A stretch of DNA of 16,601 nucleotides. It comes from Actinomycetes bacterium (GTDB lineage: Bacteria > Actinomycetota > Actinomycetes > Propionibacteriales > Nocardioidaceae). A program made the translations under genes and the position numbers. The DNA lies in the NCBI GenBank assembly GCA_023396115.1, contig JAEWXC010000003.1:1-16601 (forward strand), given 5' to 3'. The notes below the pieces were generated by a model. It saw only the letters and a list, made by a program, of their open reading frames with translations. It was not told where the DNA came from and did no database searches. This document shows positions 7,289 through 16,500 of the stretch, piece by piece (position 1 is the stretch's first letter; the number at the start of each line of letters is the position of its first letter).

Positions 7289-7564
7289 TCATCGACGCAG
7301 GCCGAGGCGCTCGATGATCGAGCGGTAGCGCTCGATCTCGGTCTTCTGCAGGTAGTTCAGCAGACGACGACGCTGGCCGACCAGGAGCAGCAGGCCACGA
7401 CGGCTGTGGTGGTCGTGCTTGTGCTGCTTCAGGTGCTCGGTGAGGTGCGAGATGCGGTGGCTCAGCAGCGCGATCTGCACCTCGGGCGAACCGGTGTCAC
7501 CCTCGGTCGTGGCGTACTCGGCGATGATCTTCTTCTTGGTCTCCGCGTCGGTTCCGATCGACAT
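7289..7564 (-). CDS. rpsO: 30S ribosomal protein S15
   Basis: S15 is a primary binder of 16S rRNA in the platform of the small subunit. The 91-residue product shows the diagnostic GDTGSPEVQ at 22-30, HRISHLTEHLKQHKHDHHSRRGL at about 36-58 (given as its parts: LTEHLK and HKHDHHSRRGL, rRNA contacts), and RRRLLNYL, with RLGLRR at the end. The ATG at 7564 is preceded by an excellent AAGGAGG (7570-7576); an open frame 26 codons further upstream is untranslated leader. The family's usual length is 89, so the gene is complete. The pnp gene follows, as in many bacteria. Confidence 0.98.
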   Translation of the reverse strand: MSIGTDAETKKKIIAEYATTEGDTGSPEVQIALLSHRISHLTEHLKQHKHDHHSRRGLLLLVGQRRRLLNYLQKTEIERYRSIIERLGLRR

Positions 7565-7569
7565 GGGGG

Positions 7570-7576
7570 CCTCCTT
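7570..7576 (-). promoter_or_regulatory. Strong ribosome binding site of rpsO
   Basis: AAGGAGG on the minus strand, 5 nt before the ATG at 7564, is the best Shine-Dalgarno match in the window and fixes the rpsO start. Confidence 0.85.
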
Positions 7577-7654
7577 CGGTTCGTCGTTGCGCGGCGCGCC
7601 CGGGCTGGTTCTCCGGGGCACTGGGATCCGCGGCCGTTTCACGGCAACTGGAGA

Positions 7655-7684
7655 AGGTTATCCCGGGCTGAGCCACTCCCCCAA
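7655..7684 (-). promoter_or_regulatory. Candidate rpsO promoter
   Basis: On the minus strand TTGGGG (7684-7679) and TAACCT (7660-7655) are separated by 18 nt, upstream of an approximately 85-nt rpsO leader. The -10 is a fair match and the -35 only partial. The element lies in the gap after the membrane protein gene, which suits independent expression of rpsO. Confidence 0.4.
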
Positions 7685-7694
7685 AACGGTGCGG

Positions 7695-8810
7695 TCAGGG
7701 GTTGTCCTTCCCGCCCTTGCCGTGCTTCTCACCGTTGTCCTTCGCGCTGCCGCCCTTCTCGTCGTTGTTCGGCTCGCCACCACCCTCGCCCTCGGTCACG
7801 GCCGCGGAAGTCGGGGCAGCCGGGTGCGTGACCGCCGGGACGGTGGGGCGCGCGGGCGTGGGCAGGGTCTCGTCTCCCCCGAAGATCTCCCCCTGGGGGA
7901 AGACGTTCCACCGCTCGACGTCACCCATCACCCACGGGGTGAACGCCAGCACCGAAGGGCCGGACTCTCGCCACTCGTCCTCACAGTGCACGTCGAACGG
8001 CTTCCCGTCCGGACCGAGCAACTGCACCCCGGTCAAGGGGTTGCCGGCGGCGTCGTAGGTCTGCAGGTTGCAGAAGAACCGTGGGCCCGACCGGACGCCC
8101 GGCTCGACAGCCTGCCCCGTCCCTCCCCAGCGGACCTCGTAGATGTGGGTGTACTCGCGCTGCACGCGGTCGAAGGTGTGCGGCACGAGGGCGACGGCGA
8201 AGACGTTGAGCGCCAGGAGCACCAGGCGCGCGTGGGCCTGCGGGGTCCCGGGCCAGAGCTTGCCCCGCCCGATCTGCACGCTCAGCACGATCGCGATGCC
8301 CAGCAGGACCGCTCCCACGCCGGCCTGCTCGGTGGGCAGGTAGGGCACATCGAAGTTGTCCCCGGTGATGAGCGTCCGGTCCACCAGCATCACGGCGATC
8401 CAGGCACGGAACGCCCACCAGGCGGGGCGGGCCGCACGCAGCACCTGTCCCAGGCCGAACGGCAGCCAGTCCAGGAGTCGCCCCACGGACGCGCCGACCC
8501 GGTCGAGCGGGAGGCTGACGAGTTCCCCGACCCGGTCCGGCGCCCACCCCCGCCCGTCGCGGCGGGCCGGGTCGAACGGCCCCACACCCGCGGCCGCGCG
8601 CAACTCGTCGGCATAGGCGACCGGGTCCCCCAGCGCGCCCACGCCGCGGTCCTCCACCAGGTCGAGCACGTCGGCCTCGAGCCCGCCCAGCAGGTCGTCC
8701 CGCTCCTCCTCGGTCAGGTCGGCGAAGCGGGCCCGGACACGGTCGAGGAACTCGACCACCTCCGGGCGGGGCAGCAGCACGGTGTCGTTGTCGCGGTTCT
8801 CGGCGTTCAT
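7695..8810 (-). CDS. Membrane protein with HAAS-like N-terminal domain, function unknown
   Basis: This 371-residue protein has no assignable function. Residues of about 14-75 (EVVEFLDRVRARFADLTEEE, then LLGGLEADVLDLVED and GDPVAYADELRAAAG) resemble the HAAS/DUF1700-type helical prefix found at the N-terminus of many actinobacterial membrane proteins. Three hydrophobic segments follow at about 130-148, 163-180 and 194-210. With the N-terminus inside, the last 160 residues would be outside. That part has two Cys (FFCNLQTYD and VHCEDEW) that could form a disulfide, and ends in a Gly/Asp/Asn/Lys-rich tail (EGEGGGEPNNDEKGGSAKDN). The ATG at 8810 is chosen because it starts just before the HAAS-like domain and has AGGGGG 7 nt upstream; the 58 codons of open frame further upstream run through repeats. 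It sits between ribF and rpsO but shows no link to either. Confidence 0.8.
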   Translation of the reverse strand: MNAENRDNDTVLLPRPEVVEFLDRVRARFADLTEEERDDLLGGLEADVLDLVEDRGVGALGDPVAYADELRAAAGVGPFDPARRDGRGWAPDRVGELVSLPLDRVGASVGRLLDWLPFGLGQVLRAARPAWWAFRAWIAVMLVDRTLITGDNFDVPYLPTEQAGVGAVLLGIAIVLSVQIGRGKLWPGTPQAHARLVLLALNVFAVALVPHTFDRVQREYTHIYEVRWGGTGQAVEPGVRSGPRFFCNLQTYDAAGNPLTGVQLLGPDGKPFDVHCEDEWRESGPSVLAFTPWVMGDVERWNVFPQGEIFGGDETLPTPARPTVPAVTHPAAPTSAAVTEGEGGGEPNNDEKGGSAKDNGEKHGKGGKDNP

Positions 8811-8853
8811 GCCAGGGCCCCCTGTCACACGGGTCCTCTGCGCGTGTCGTGTC

Positions 8854-8907
8854 CCTCGCCGACCGGGCACTTGTGCGGCGTTCCTCGCCGACCGGGCACT
8901 TGTGCGG
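8854..8907. repeat. Two exact 25-bp direct repeats, period 29
   Basis: The same 25 bases occur at 8854-8878 and 8883-8907. They start CCTCGCCGACC and contain GGGCACTTGTGC, itself a near-palindrome (GCAC-TT-GTGC). The copies lie 44-97 nt upstream of the membrane protein start codon. The complement of the unit shares AAGTGCCCGGTC with the minisatellite at 8959-9115, so the two arrays appear related but inverted. Confidence 0.85.
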
Positions 8908-8958
8908 AGCCACGGGGTCTCCCCAGCCAGCGTCGGTGCCGCAGAACTGCACAGGCGA

Positions 8959-9115
8959 GTCGCGGAAGGGGGAGGTCGGGGCACGGAAGTGCCCGGTCAG
9001 GGTCACGGAAGGGGGGAGGTCAGGGTCACGGAAGGGGGGAGGTCGGTGTCGCGGAAGGGGGAGGTCGGCGTCGCGGAAGGGGGGAGGTCGGCGTCGCGTA
9101 GGCGCCCGGTCAGCG
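8959..9115. repeat. Seven-copy 22-23-bp minisatellite downstream of ribF
   Basis: Units start at 8959, 8981, 9002, 9025, 9048, 9070 and 9093. The core pattern is GTCRCGGAAGGGGGGAGGTC followed by RGG or GGC. Units 1 and 3-6 are nearly identical, differing by R (A or G) at position 4 and by 5 or 6 G in the run. Units 2 and 7 are divergent and instead contain GTGCCCGGTC or GCGCCCGGTC. Unit 2 also forms a hairpin (GGGCAC/GTGCCC, 4-nt loop, 8979-8994). The array ends 8 nt from the ribF stop codon. Together with the direct repeats it fills the 312-bp gap 8811-9122, in which no gene is seen. Confidence 0.9.
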
Positions 9116-9122
9116 AGTGGGG

Positions 9123-10061
9123 TCAGGGGGTGAGGAGGGCGCGGGCCCGGCGGACGTCGTCGTGCATGGTCTCGATGAGCTTCTCGATGCCCTCGAAGGC
9201 GACCATGCCGCGCAGGTGCTCGACGAAAGCCACCTCGACCTCGACGCCGTACAGGTCCAGATCGGTGCGGTCGAGCACGTAGGACTCGACGCGACGCTCC
9301 CGCTCGCCGGCGAACGTCGGATTGGTGCCCACCGAGATCGCGGCGGGGAACCGCTCGCCGGTGTCCAGGCGGGTCAGCCAGCCGGCGTAGACGCCGTCGG
9401 CCGGAGCTGCAGAGTCGGCGGGGGTGGGCACGTTGGCGGTGGGGAACCCGAGCTCCCGGCCCCGCTGGTCGCCGCGGATGACGACGCCGGTGACGGTGAA
9501 CGGGCGGCCCAGGGCCTCCGCGGCGCCGGAGACGTCGCCGGTGGCCAGGCAGTGCCGCACGTAGGTGGAGCTCCACACCTGCGGTCCCCCGTCGAGCTCC
9601 ACCCCGTCCACGACGAAGTCGCGCGAGGCGCCCAGCTCGCGCAGCATCGCCACGTCACCGGCAGCTCTGTGCCCGAAGCGGAAGTTGGCACCCACGACGA
9701 CACCCTTGGCATGCAGTGCGTCGACCAGGATCCGGTCGACGAACTCCTCGGGAGTCCACTGCGCCACCGACATGTCGAAGCCGACCACGTAGGTGGCGTC
9801 GGCACCGGCCTCGGCCAGTGCGCGGACCCGCCACGCCAGCGAGGTCAGGACCGGCGGCGCGTGCTCGGGACGGAGCACCGCCATCGGGTGCGGGTCGAAG
9901 GTGACCACGACGACGTGCTCGACACCGAGGCTGTCTGCCAGGTCCCGGGCCCGGCGCAGCACGTGCTGGTGCCCCAGGTGGACACCGTCGAAGTTTCCGA
10001 CGCACAGCACCGTGCGACCCAGGTCGGCCGGGAGCGCGTCAGGGGTTCGCCAGATCTGCAC
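9123..10061 (-). CDS. ribF: Bifunctional riboflavin kinase / FMN adenylyltransferase (FAD synthetase)
   Basis: RibF phosphorylates riboflavin to FMN and adenylates FMN to FAD in the cytoplasm. The 312-residue protein has the nucleotidyltransferase motif GNFDGVHLGH at 22-31, TFDPHP, GANFRFGHRAAGD and SSTYVR in the N-terminal adenylyltransferase domain (about 1-180). The C-terminal kinase domain has FPTAN at 206-210, GVYAG, SVGTNPTF and ESYVLD. Length is normal and both domains look active. It starts with GTG at 10061, just before the family-typical QIW segment; no good Shine-Dalgarno site is visible. It follows the lipoprotein gene by 32 nt, so it may be read from the same transcript, although the functions are unrelated. 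The minisatellite begins 8 nt past its stop. Confidence 0.97.
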   Translation of the reverse strand: MQIWRTPDALPADLGRTVLCVGNFDGVHLGHQHVLRRARDLADSLGVEHVVVVTFDPHPMAVLRPEHAPPVLTSLAWRVRALAEAGADATYVVGFDMSVAQWTPEEFVDRILVDALHAKGVVVGANFRFGHRAAGDVAMLRELGASRDFVVDGVELDGGPQVWSSTYVRHCLATGDVSGAAEALGRPFTVTGVVIRGDQRGRELGFPTANVPTPADSAAPADGVYAGWLTRLDTGERFPAAISVGTNPTFAGERERRVESYVLDRTDLDLYGVEVEVAFVEHLRGMVAFEGIEKLIETMHDDVRRARALLTP

Positions 10062-10079
10062 TGCGGAATCGTTTCACAT

Positions 10080-10092
10080 CCCCGGCACGGGG
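10080..10092 (-). terminator. Short hairpin after the lipoprotein gene
   Basis: CCCCG-GCA-CGGGG lies immediately after the lipoprotein stop codon. The stem is only 5 bp and has no T tract, so termination before ribF is uncertain. Confidence 0.22.
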
Positions 10093-10093
10093 G

Positions 10094-10552
10094 TCAGGAC
10101 AGGTTCCCGCGGAGCACGTGGAACGTGCAGGTGGAGATGCCCTCGGGCACCTTGGCCGACAGCGTCACCTCCCGCTCGGCTCCGGGCGCGAGGTCCTTCA
10201 CCACGCCGACACCACGGGCCAGCACGTCGGAGGTGTCGTTGATCCAGCTGACCGTGACCACGTAGTCCGCCGCCTTCTTGCCACCGTTGGTCACCGTGCC
10301 GGCGACCTCCTGCCGGCCGGCCGTGGTGGCGCACTCCCCGAACGAGGCGTCCGCCACCGCGCCCTTCGCCTTGCGCAGCTCGGGTGCCTCGGGCAGGTCC
10401 TCGGGCGAGACCCGGGACGGGTCCACCGCCGCGGAGGCCTTCGGGTCCTGGGACTCCTTCTTGGGGGTGTCGTCGTCGCCCGAACACCCGCTCACCGCCA
10501 CCAGGGCGGCAAGAGCGAGCGCTGCGGGGGCCAGTCGAGTGATCCTCGTCAT
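10094..10552 (-). CDS. Small lipoprotein, FxLYD-like, coupled to the surface protein gene
   Basis: The 152-residue product has a lipoprotein signal: MTRITR, a hydrophobic core, then the lipobox VSGC with the acylated Cys at C23. A flexible Asp/Lys/Pro-rich stretch (SGDDDTPKKESQDPKAS) follows. The remaining part of about 80 residues resembles FxLYD-type beta-sandwich domains (VAGTVTNGGKKAADYVVTV, then a VVKDLAPGAEREVTLSA segment). It contains two Cys (FGECATT and ISTCTFHV) that may pair. It should sit on the outer face of the membrane. The ATG at 10552 overlaps the stop codon of the giant surface protein (TGATG), and a GAGGA site lies 4 nt upstream within that gene. The 39 codons of open frame further upstream are out-of-frame surface-protein sequence. 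A role in placing or tethering the surface protein is possible but is not shown by the sequence. Confidence 0.85.
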   Translation of the reverse strand: MTRITRLAPAALALAALVAVSGCSGDDDTPKKESQDPKASAAVDPSRVSPEDLPEAPELRKAKGAVADASFGECATTAGRQEVAGTVTNGGKKAADYVVTVSWINDTSDVLARGVGVVKDLAPGAEREVTLSAKVPEGISTCTFHVLRGNLS

Positions 10553-13500
10553 CAGTTCCTCACGTTCCTGCGTCGGCGGCCTGCGAACAAGAGACCGAAC
10601 CCGCCGCCGACCATAACCAGACCGGCCAACAGCCAGGCCATCGCCGGTCCGCCGGTGTCGGGCAGCCAACCGTTGGGGTTGTTGTTGTTTCCGTCGTTGC
10701 TGTCCTGGCTGAGCACCACGGCCGTGTCGTCGTCGCTGTGCACCACGCCATCCGGGCTGTTCGCCACGGCCGTCGCGGTGTTGGCCACCTCGCCGGCCTC
10801 GACATCCGCCCGGGTGACCACGTAGGTGGCCGAGCAGGTGGTGCTCGCTCCCGGCGCTAGAGTGGTGCGACGGCAGGACACCTCGACTCCGGCCCTGCGC
10901 AGCATCGGGTCGTTGACCCGGACGTTGCGCAGGGTGGTGGTCCCCGTGTTGCGGACCGTGAAGGTGTAGCGGATCCGCTCCCCCTCGTCGGCCCGCTCGT
11001 CACCGTCACGGTCCTGCAGCTCAGCACGCTTGCGCAGCGTCAGGCCGGGGTCCCGCTCCAGCTCGGTGGAGGTGCTGTCCGGCGGGCTCTGCACGCCGGT
11101 GCTGTCGTCACCAGAGGTCGTGCTGCCCGTGGCGTGGGCGGTGTTGGCCACCGTCCCGGCATCCACGTCGGCCTGGCTGATCCGGTACGGCTGCGCCACA
11201 CAGGTGGTGCTCTCCCCCGGCGCCAGCGTGGTGCTGGTGCAGGTGATGTCCAGACCCACCAGCAGCGGGTCGACGACGGCCACGTCGTGCACGGTCACGG
11301 CACCGGTGTTGGTCACCGTGAACCGGAACGTGATCGTGTCGCCGGCGTCGGTGCGCCCGTTCCGGTTCGCGTCGACCGGCGCACCGGCCTGCTTGTCGAT
11401 CACCAGCGCGGCATCGGTGGAGGTCGGCGTCGAGGTCTCGTCGCTGGGCGGCGTGACCGGGTCGTCCCACGGGTCCTGGCCGGAGGCGGTGGCCCGGTTC
11501 TCGACCTGACCGGCGTCCACCTCGGCCTGGGTGATCACGTACGGCTCCGAGGCGGTGCAGAGCATGCTCGCACCGGCAGCCATGGTCGTGCCCGGGCAGT
11601 CCACCGTGATCCCGGCCCCGGCCAGCAGCGGGTCCTGGACCGCGAGGTCGTGCAGCGGCACGTTGCCGGTGTTGGTCAGCTCGAAGGTGAACCGGATCGT
11701 GTCCCCGGCGTCGACCCGGCCGTTGCCGTTGGTGTCGGCCGGTTCCCCGGCGACCTTGTCCAGGCGCAGCGCCGGCTGGGCCGGCGTGGTCGGCACGGTC
11801 GTGTCACCCGGCGGGCTGGTCACGAGGTCACCGTCCGGGTCCGCACCCTGGGCGGTGGCGACGTTGTGGATGCTCCCGGCGGCCTCGTCGGCCGAGGTGA
11901 CCGTGTACCAGTCCGAGGTGCACTCGGTGCTGTCACCCGGGGCCAGCTCGGTCTCCTCGCAGGTCACCGGCACATCGGCGTCGGCGAGCATCTCGTCGCT
12001 GACGCTGATTCCGCGCACCGGCACGTTGCCGGTGTTGGTCACCGTGAACGAGTACCGGACCCGGTCACCCCGGTCGGTGTTCCCCGACCCGTTGGTGTCC
12101 TCGACCTCGGCGGTCTTGACGATCTGCAGCGAGGGCTGCGGCAGGGTCACCGGGGTGCTGACGGAGTCCTCCGGCGAGGCGACCGGGTCCCGGTCGGGGT
12201 CCTGCCCGTGGGCGGTCGCGGTGTTGTCCACCCGCCCGGCCCGCTCCTCGGCGGCGGTGATCACGTGCGGTGCCGGAGCCTCGCACACCACCGACTGACC
12301 GGGCCGCAGCGTGCTCGGCGTGCACGTCACCGCTGTGGTGCCGAGCAGCGGGTCCCGCACCTCGATCCCGTGCACCGGCACGTTGCCGGAGTTGGTCACC
12401 GTGAACCGGAACCAGATCTCGTCGGGCGCGTCGGTGATCCCGGAGTCATTGACGTCGTCGATCCGGGCGACCTCCTTGTCCAGCAGCAGGCCGGCATAGG
12501 GGGTGGTGGTCGGCACCGTCTCGGAGTCGGGCGGGCTGGTTACGGGCGCGCCCGGCTCGCTGCCGATGCCCGGCGGGACGGCGGTCGCCCGCGCGGTGTT
12601 GGTGACCGCGCCCGAGCGCTCGTCGGCACCCGTCACCACGTACGGCTCCTCGGCGGTGCAGACGGCCTGCTCGCCGGGGGCCAGCGAGGTCGGGTCGCAG
12701 GTGATCGCGATGCCGTCCAGCAAGGGGTCCACGATCTCGAGGTCCCGGACCGGCACGTTGCCGGAGTTGGTCACCGTGAACCGGTACCAGATCTCGTCGG
12801 GCGCGTCGGTGATCCCGGAGTCGTTGACGTCGTCGACACCGACGACCTCCTTGACCAGGTCGAGCGCGGGCCGCGGGGTCGCGGTCGGCGTCGAGGTGGT
12901 GTCCGGCGGGCTGGTCACCGGCTCACCGGGCGTGCTGCCCGGGTCGCCGGGGGTGCCCTGACCGGGCGGCGTGCCGGTGGCGGTGGCGGAGTTGTCCACC
13001 GATCCGGCCGCCTGGTCGGAGACCCGGACCGTGTAGGTGCGCGGTCCACAGGTGGCCGTGCCGCCGACGGCGAGGGAGCTCGGCGCACAGCTGACCGTGC
13101 CACCCACGAGCGGGTCGATGACGTGCACGTCGGCGAGCGGCACGTTGCCGGTGTTGGTCACCGTGAACGAGTACTCGATGGTGTCACCGGCGTCGACCAG
13201 GCCGGAGTCGTTGACGTCGTCCACCGACGCGACCTTGTCGACCGTGAGGCCCGGCTGGGGCGTGGTGGTCGGGGTCGAGGTCGAGTCGGGCGGGCTGGTC
13301 ACCGGCTGACCGGGCGTGGTGCCCACTCCCGGCGGCGTGGCGGTGGCGGTGGCGGTGTTGGCCACCGAGCCCGCCTGCACGTCGGCGGGCGTGATCACGT
13401 ACGGCGTGGAGGTGCACCCGACCGAGTCGCCGGGCAGCAGGCCGCCGGCCGGCAGTGCCGTACAGGTGACGGTGGCACCGGCGTCGGCGAGCATCCGGTC

Positions 13501-16500
13501 GTTGACCACGACCTCGCGCAGCGGCACGTTGCCGGTGTTGGTCACCGTGAACGTGAAGGTGATCGTGTCACCGGCGTCGACCAGGCCCGAGGCGTTGGTG
13601 TCGACCGGGGTCCCGGCGGTCTTCTGCACGACCAGGGCCGGGCGCGGCGTGGTGGTCGGGGTCGAGGTCGAGTCCGGCGGGCTGGTCACCGGCTCGCCGG
13701 GCGTGGTGCCCACTCCCGGCGGGGTGCCGGTCGCGGTGGCGGTGTTCTGCACCGACCCCTGCGCCACGTCGGCGGCCGTGACCGTGTAGGTCGATGCCCG
13801 GCACTGCGTCGACTCGCCCGGGTCGAGCGTGGTGTCGTCACAGGTGACCGCGGCCACGGACGGGTCGGTGACGTGCACGTCGCGCAGCGGCACGTTGCCG
13901 GTGTTGGTGACCGTGAAGGTGAAGTCGATCGTGTCGCCCGCGTCGACCAGACCCGACCCGTTGACGTCGAGGGGATCCCCGGCCGTCTTCTCCACCAGCA
14001 GCGCCGGAGCCGGCGTCGTGGTGGGCGTGGTGGTCGAGTCCTCCGGCGAGGTGACCGGTCCCCGGTCCGGGTCGGTGCCCCGGGCGGTGGCCACGTTGCG
14101 CGCGGCGCCGGCGGCCACGTCGGCCACGGTGATCGTGTACGGCTCCGCGGTGCAGGAGGCGGTACCGCCCGGAGCCAGCGACGTGGGCACGCACGGCACG
14201 GCCAGCCCCTGTCCCTCGAGCAGCGGGTCGTCGATCCGGACGCCGGTCACCGGGACGTTGCCAGTGTTGGTGACGGTGAACGTGTAGACGACCGTGTCGC
14301 CCGCGTCGACCAGGTCCGAGCCGTTGACGTCGACCGGGTCCCCGGCCGTCTTCTCCAACGACAGCGACGGCTGCGGGGTGGTGGTCGGGGTCGTGGTGGT
14401 GTCCGGCGGGCTGGTCACCGGCTGCCCGGGCGTGCTGCCCGGGTCACCGGGCGTGCCCTGGCCGGGCGGCGTGCCGGTGGCGGTGGCGACGTTGGTCGCG
14501 GCACCCTCACGCACATCCGCCGCGGTGACCACGTAGGGGGCCGACACGGTGCACCGGGCCACGGCCCCGGGAACCAGACGGACCGGGACACAAGTGGTGG
14601 TGATGCCCTGGGCGGTCAGCGTGGGGTCGCTGACGGTGACGTCGTCGAGCGGCACGTTGCCGGTGTTGGTCACCGTGAACGAGTACTCGATGGTGTCCCC
14701 GGCGTCGGTGATGCCCGAACGGTTCACGTCCATCGGCACCCCGGCGGTCTTCTCGATCTGCAGTCCCGGTTGCGGTCGGGTCACCGGCACCGTGGCGGTG
14801 CTCGGCCGGCTGACGACCTCCGTGCCGCCGGGGTCGGTCCCGGCAGCCGTGGCGACGTTCGTGGCGCCACCGGCCGACTGGTCGGCGGCGGTGATCACGT
14901 AGCCGGGGTCGGAGGTGCACTCCACCGTGGTCAGCGGCAGCATCGTGCCCGAGGTGCCGGGCCAGTCACAGGTGACGCCGATCGGCGGGGTCTGGCCCGC
15001 CAACTTCGGGTCACGCACCTCCACGCCGGTGAGCGTGGTGTTGCCCGTGTTGGTGACCCGGAACCCGTACCGGACCCGGTCGCCGGGGTCGGTGATGCCC
15101 GAGGAGTTGGTGTCGTTCACGTTGAGCACCCGCTTGGCGATGCTGATGCCGGACACCCGGGTCAGCGGGGTCGTGGTGTCGGTGGGCGGGGACTCGATGG
15201 GCTCGCCCGGCTCCTCCCCCGGACCCGGCGGCTGCGCCGTCGCGATCGCGGAGTTGTGGATGGAGCCGCGGTCGATCTCGGCCTGGGTGATGGTGTGGTC
15301 GACCGAGGCGCAGTCGGCCGCCTCACCCGGGGCCAGGCGCAGTTCCTCGACACACACCATGGGCGCGCCGCCGTTGAGCATCGGGTCGTCGATCCGGATG
15401 ACGGTCAGCGGCACGTTGCCGGTGTTCTGCACCCGGAAGCTGAAGGTGACCAGGTCACCGGCCAGGGCGTTGCGCTCCGGCGGCACCGACGGGTTGCCGG
15501 GGCCGGGGTGCCAGGCCGAGGCCGACTTCCAGGCCACGATCTGCGCCTGCGGGGCGATGACCGGCACCGAGGTGGTGTCGTCGGGGCTGCGGACCGGCTC
15601 GTCGTCGGGGTCCTGCCCGGTGGCGTGCGCGGTGTTGACGACCGCACCGGAGGCCTCGTCGGCGGCGGTGACCCGGTACCAGCCGGCAGTGCCGTCGTGG
15701 ACGACTCCGCTGCCGGTGTCACACACGGTGCTCTCCCCCGGGTCCAGTGCCGTCGCGCGGCACACCACGGTGACCGGGGTCGCGGCCCCGGACAGACGCG
15801 GGTCCACCACCGTGACGGTGGAGACCGGGACGTTGCCGGTGTTGGTCACCGTGAACTCGTAACGCACCAGGTCACCGACGTCGGTGATCCCCGACTCGTT
15901 GAGGTCGACCGTCTCCAGCACTCGCTTGTCCAGCTGCAGCGCCGGCTCGGGGGTGGTGGTCGGCACCGAGGTGCTGTCGGGCGGGCTGGTGACCGGGGTC
16001 CCCGGCGTCGTGCCGGGGTCGTTCGGGTCACCGTCGCCGGGCGGGGTGCCGGTGGCGGTGGCGGTGTTGACCACGGCACCGGTCGTCACGTCGGCGGGGG
16101 TGATCACGTAGGGCTGCGAGGTGCAGGTGGTCGAGGCGCCGGGCGCCAGGGCGTCGACCGTGCAGGTGACGGTGAGTCCGGGCAGGCCCGGGTCGTCGAC
16201 GGCGACGTCGGTCAGCGGCACGTTGCCGGTGTTGGTCACCGTGAACGAGTAGACGACCGTGTCACCGGCGTCGACCAGGCCCGACCCGTTGCGGTCCACC
16301 GGCTCCCCGGCGCTCTTCTCGATGCTGAGCTGCGGTTCCGGAGTGACCACCGGGGTGGTGGTGGTGTCCGGCGGACTGGTCACCGGGGTGCCCGGCGTGG
16401 TGCCGGGGTCGTTCGGGTCGCCGTCGCCGGGCGGCGTACCGGTCGCGGTCGCACTGTTGACCACCGCACCGGCTGTCACGTCCGCCGCGGTCACCGTGTA

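Noticed and set aside
4927..7317. 796-residue open frame on the plus strand
   Set aside because: Antisense to pnp, with low-complexity Gly/Asp/Leu/His content and no recognisable domain.
7419..9101. 560-residue open frame on the plus strand
   Set aside because: Antisense to rpsO and the membrane protein gene and runs into the minisatellite; no domain seen.
8959..9115. CRISPR array
   Set aside because: The 22-23-bp units are directly adjacent with no unique spacers, so this is a tandem repeat.
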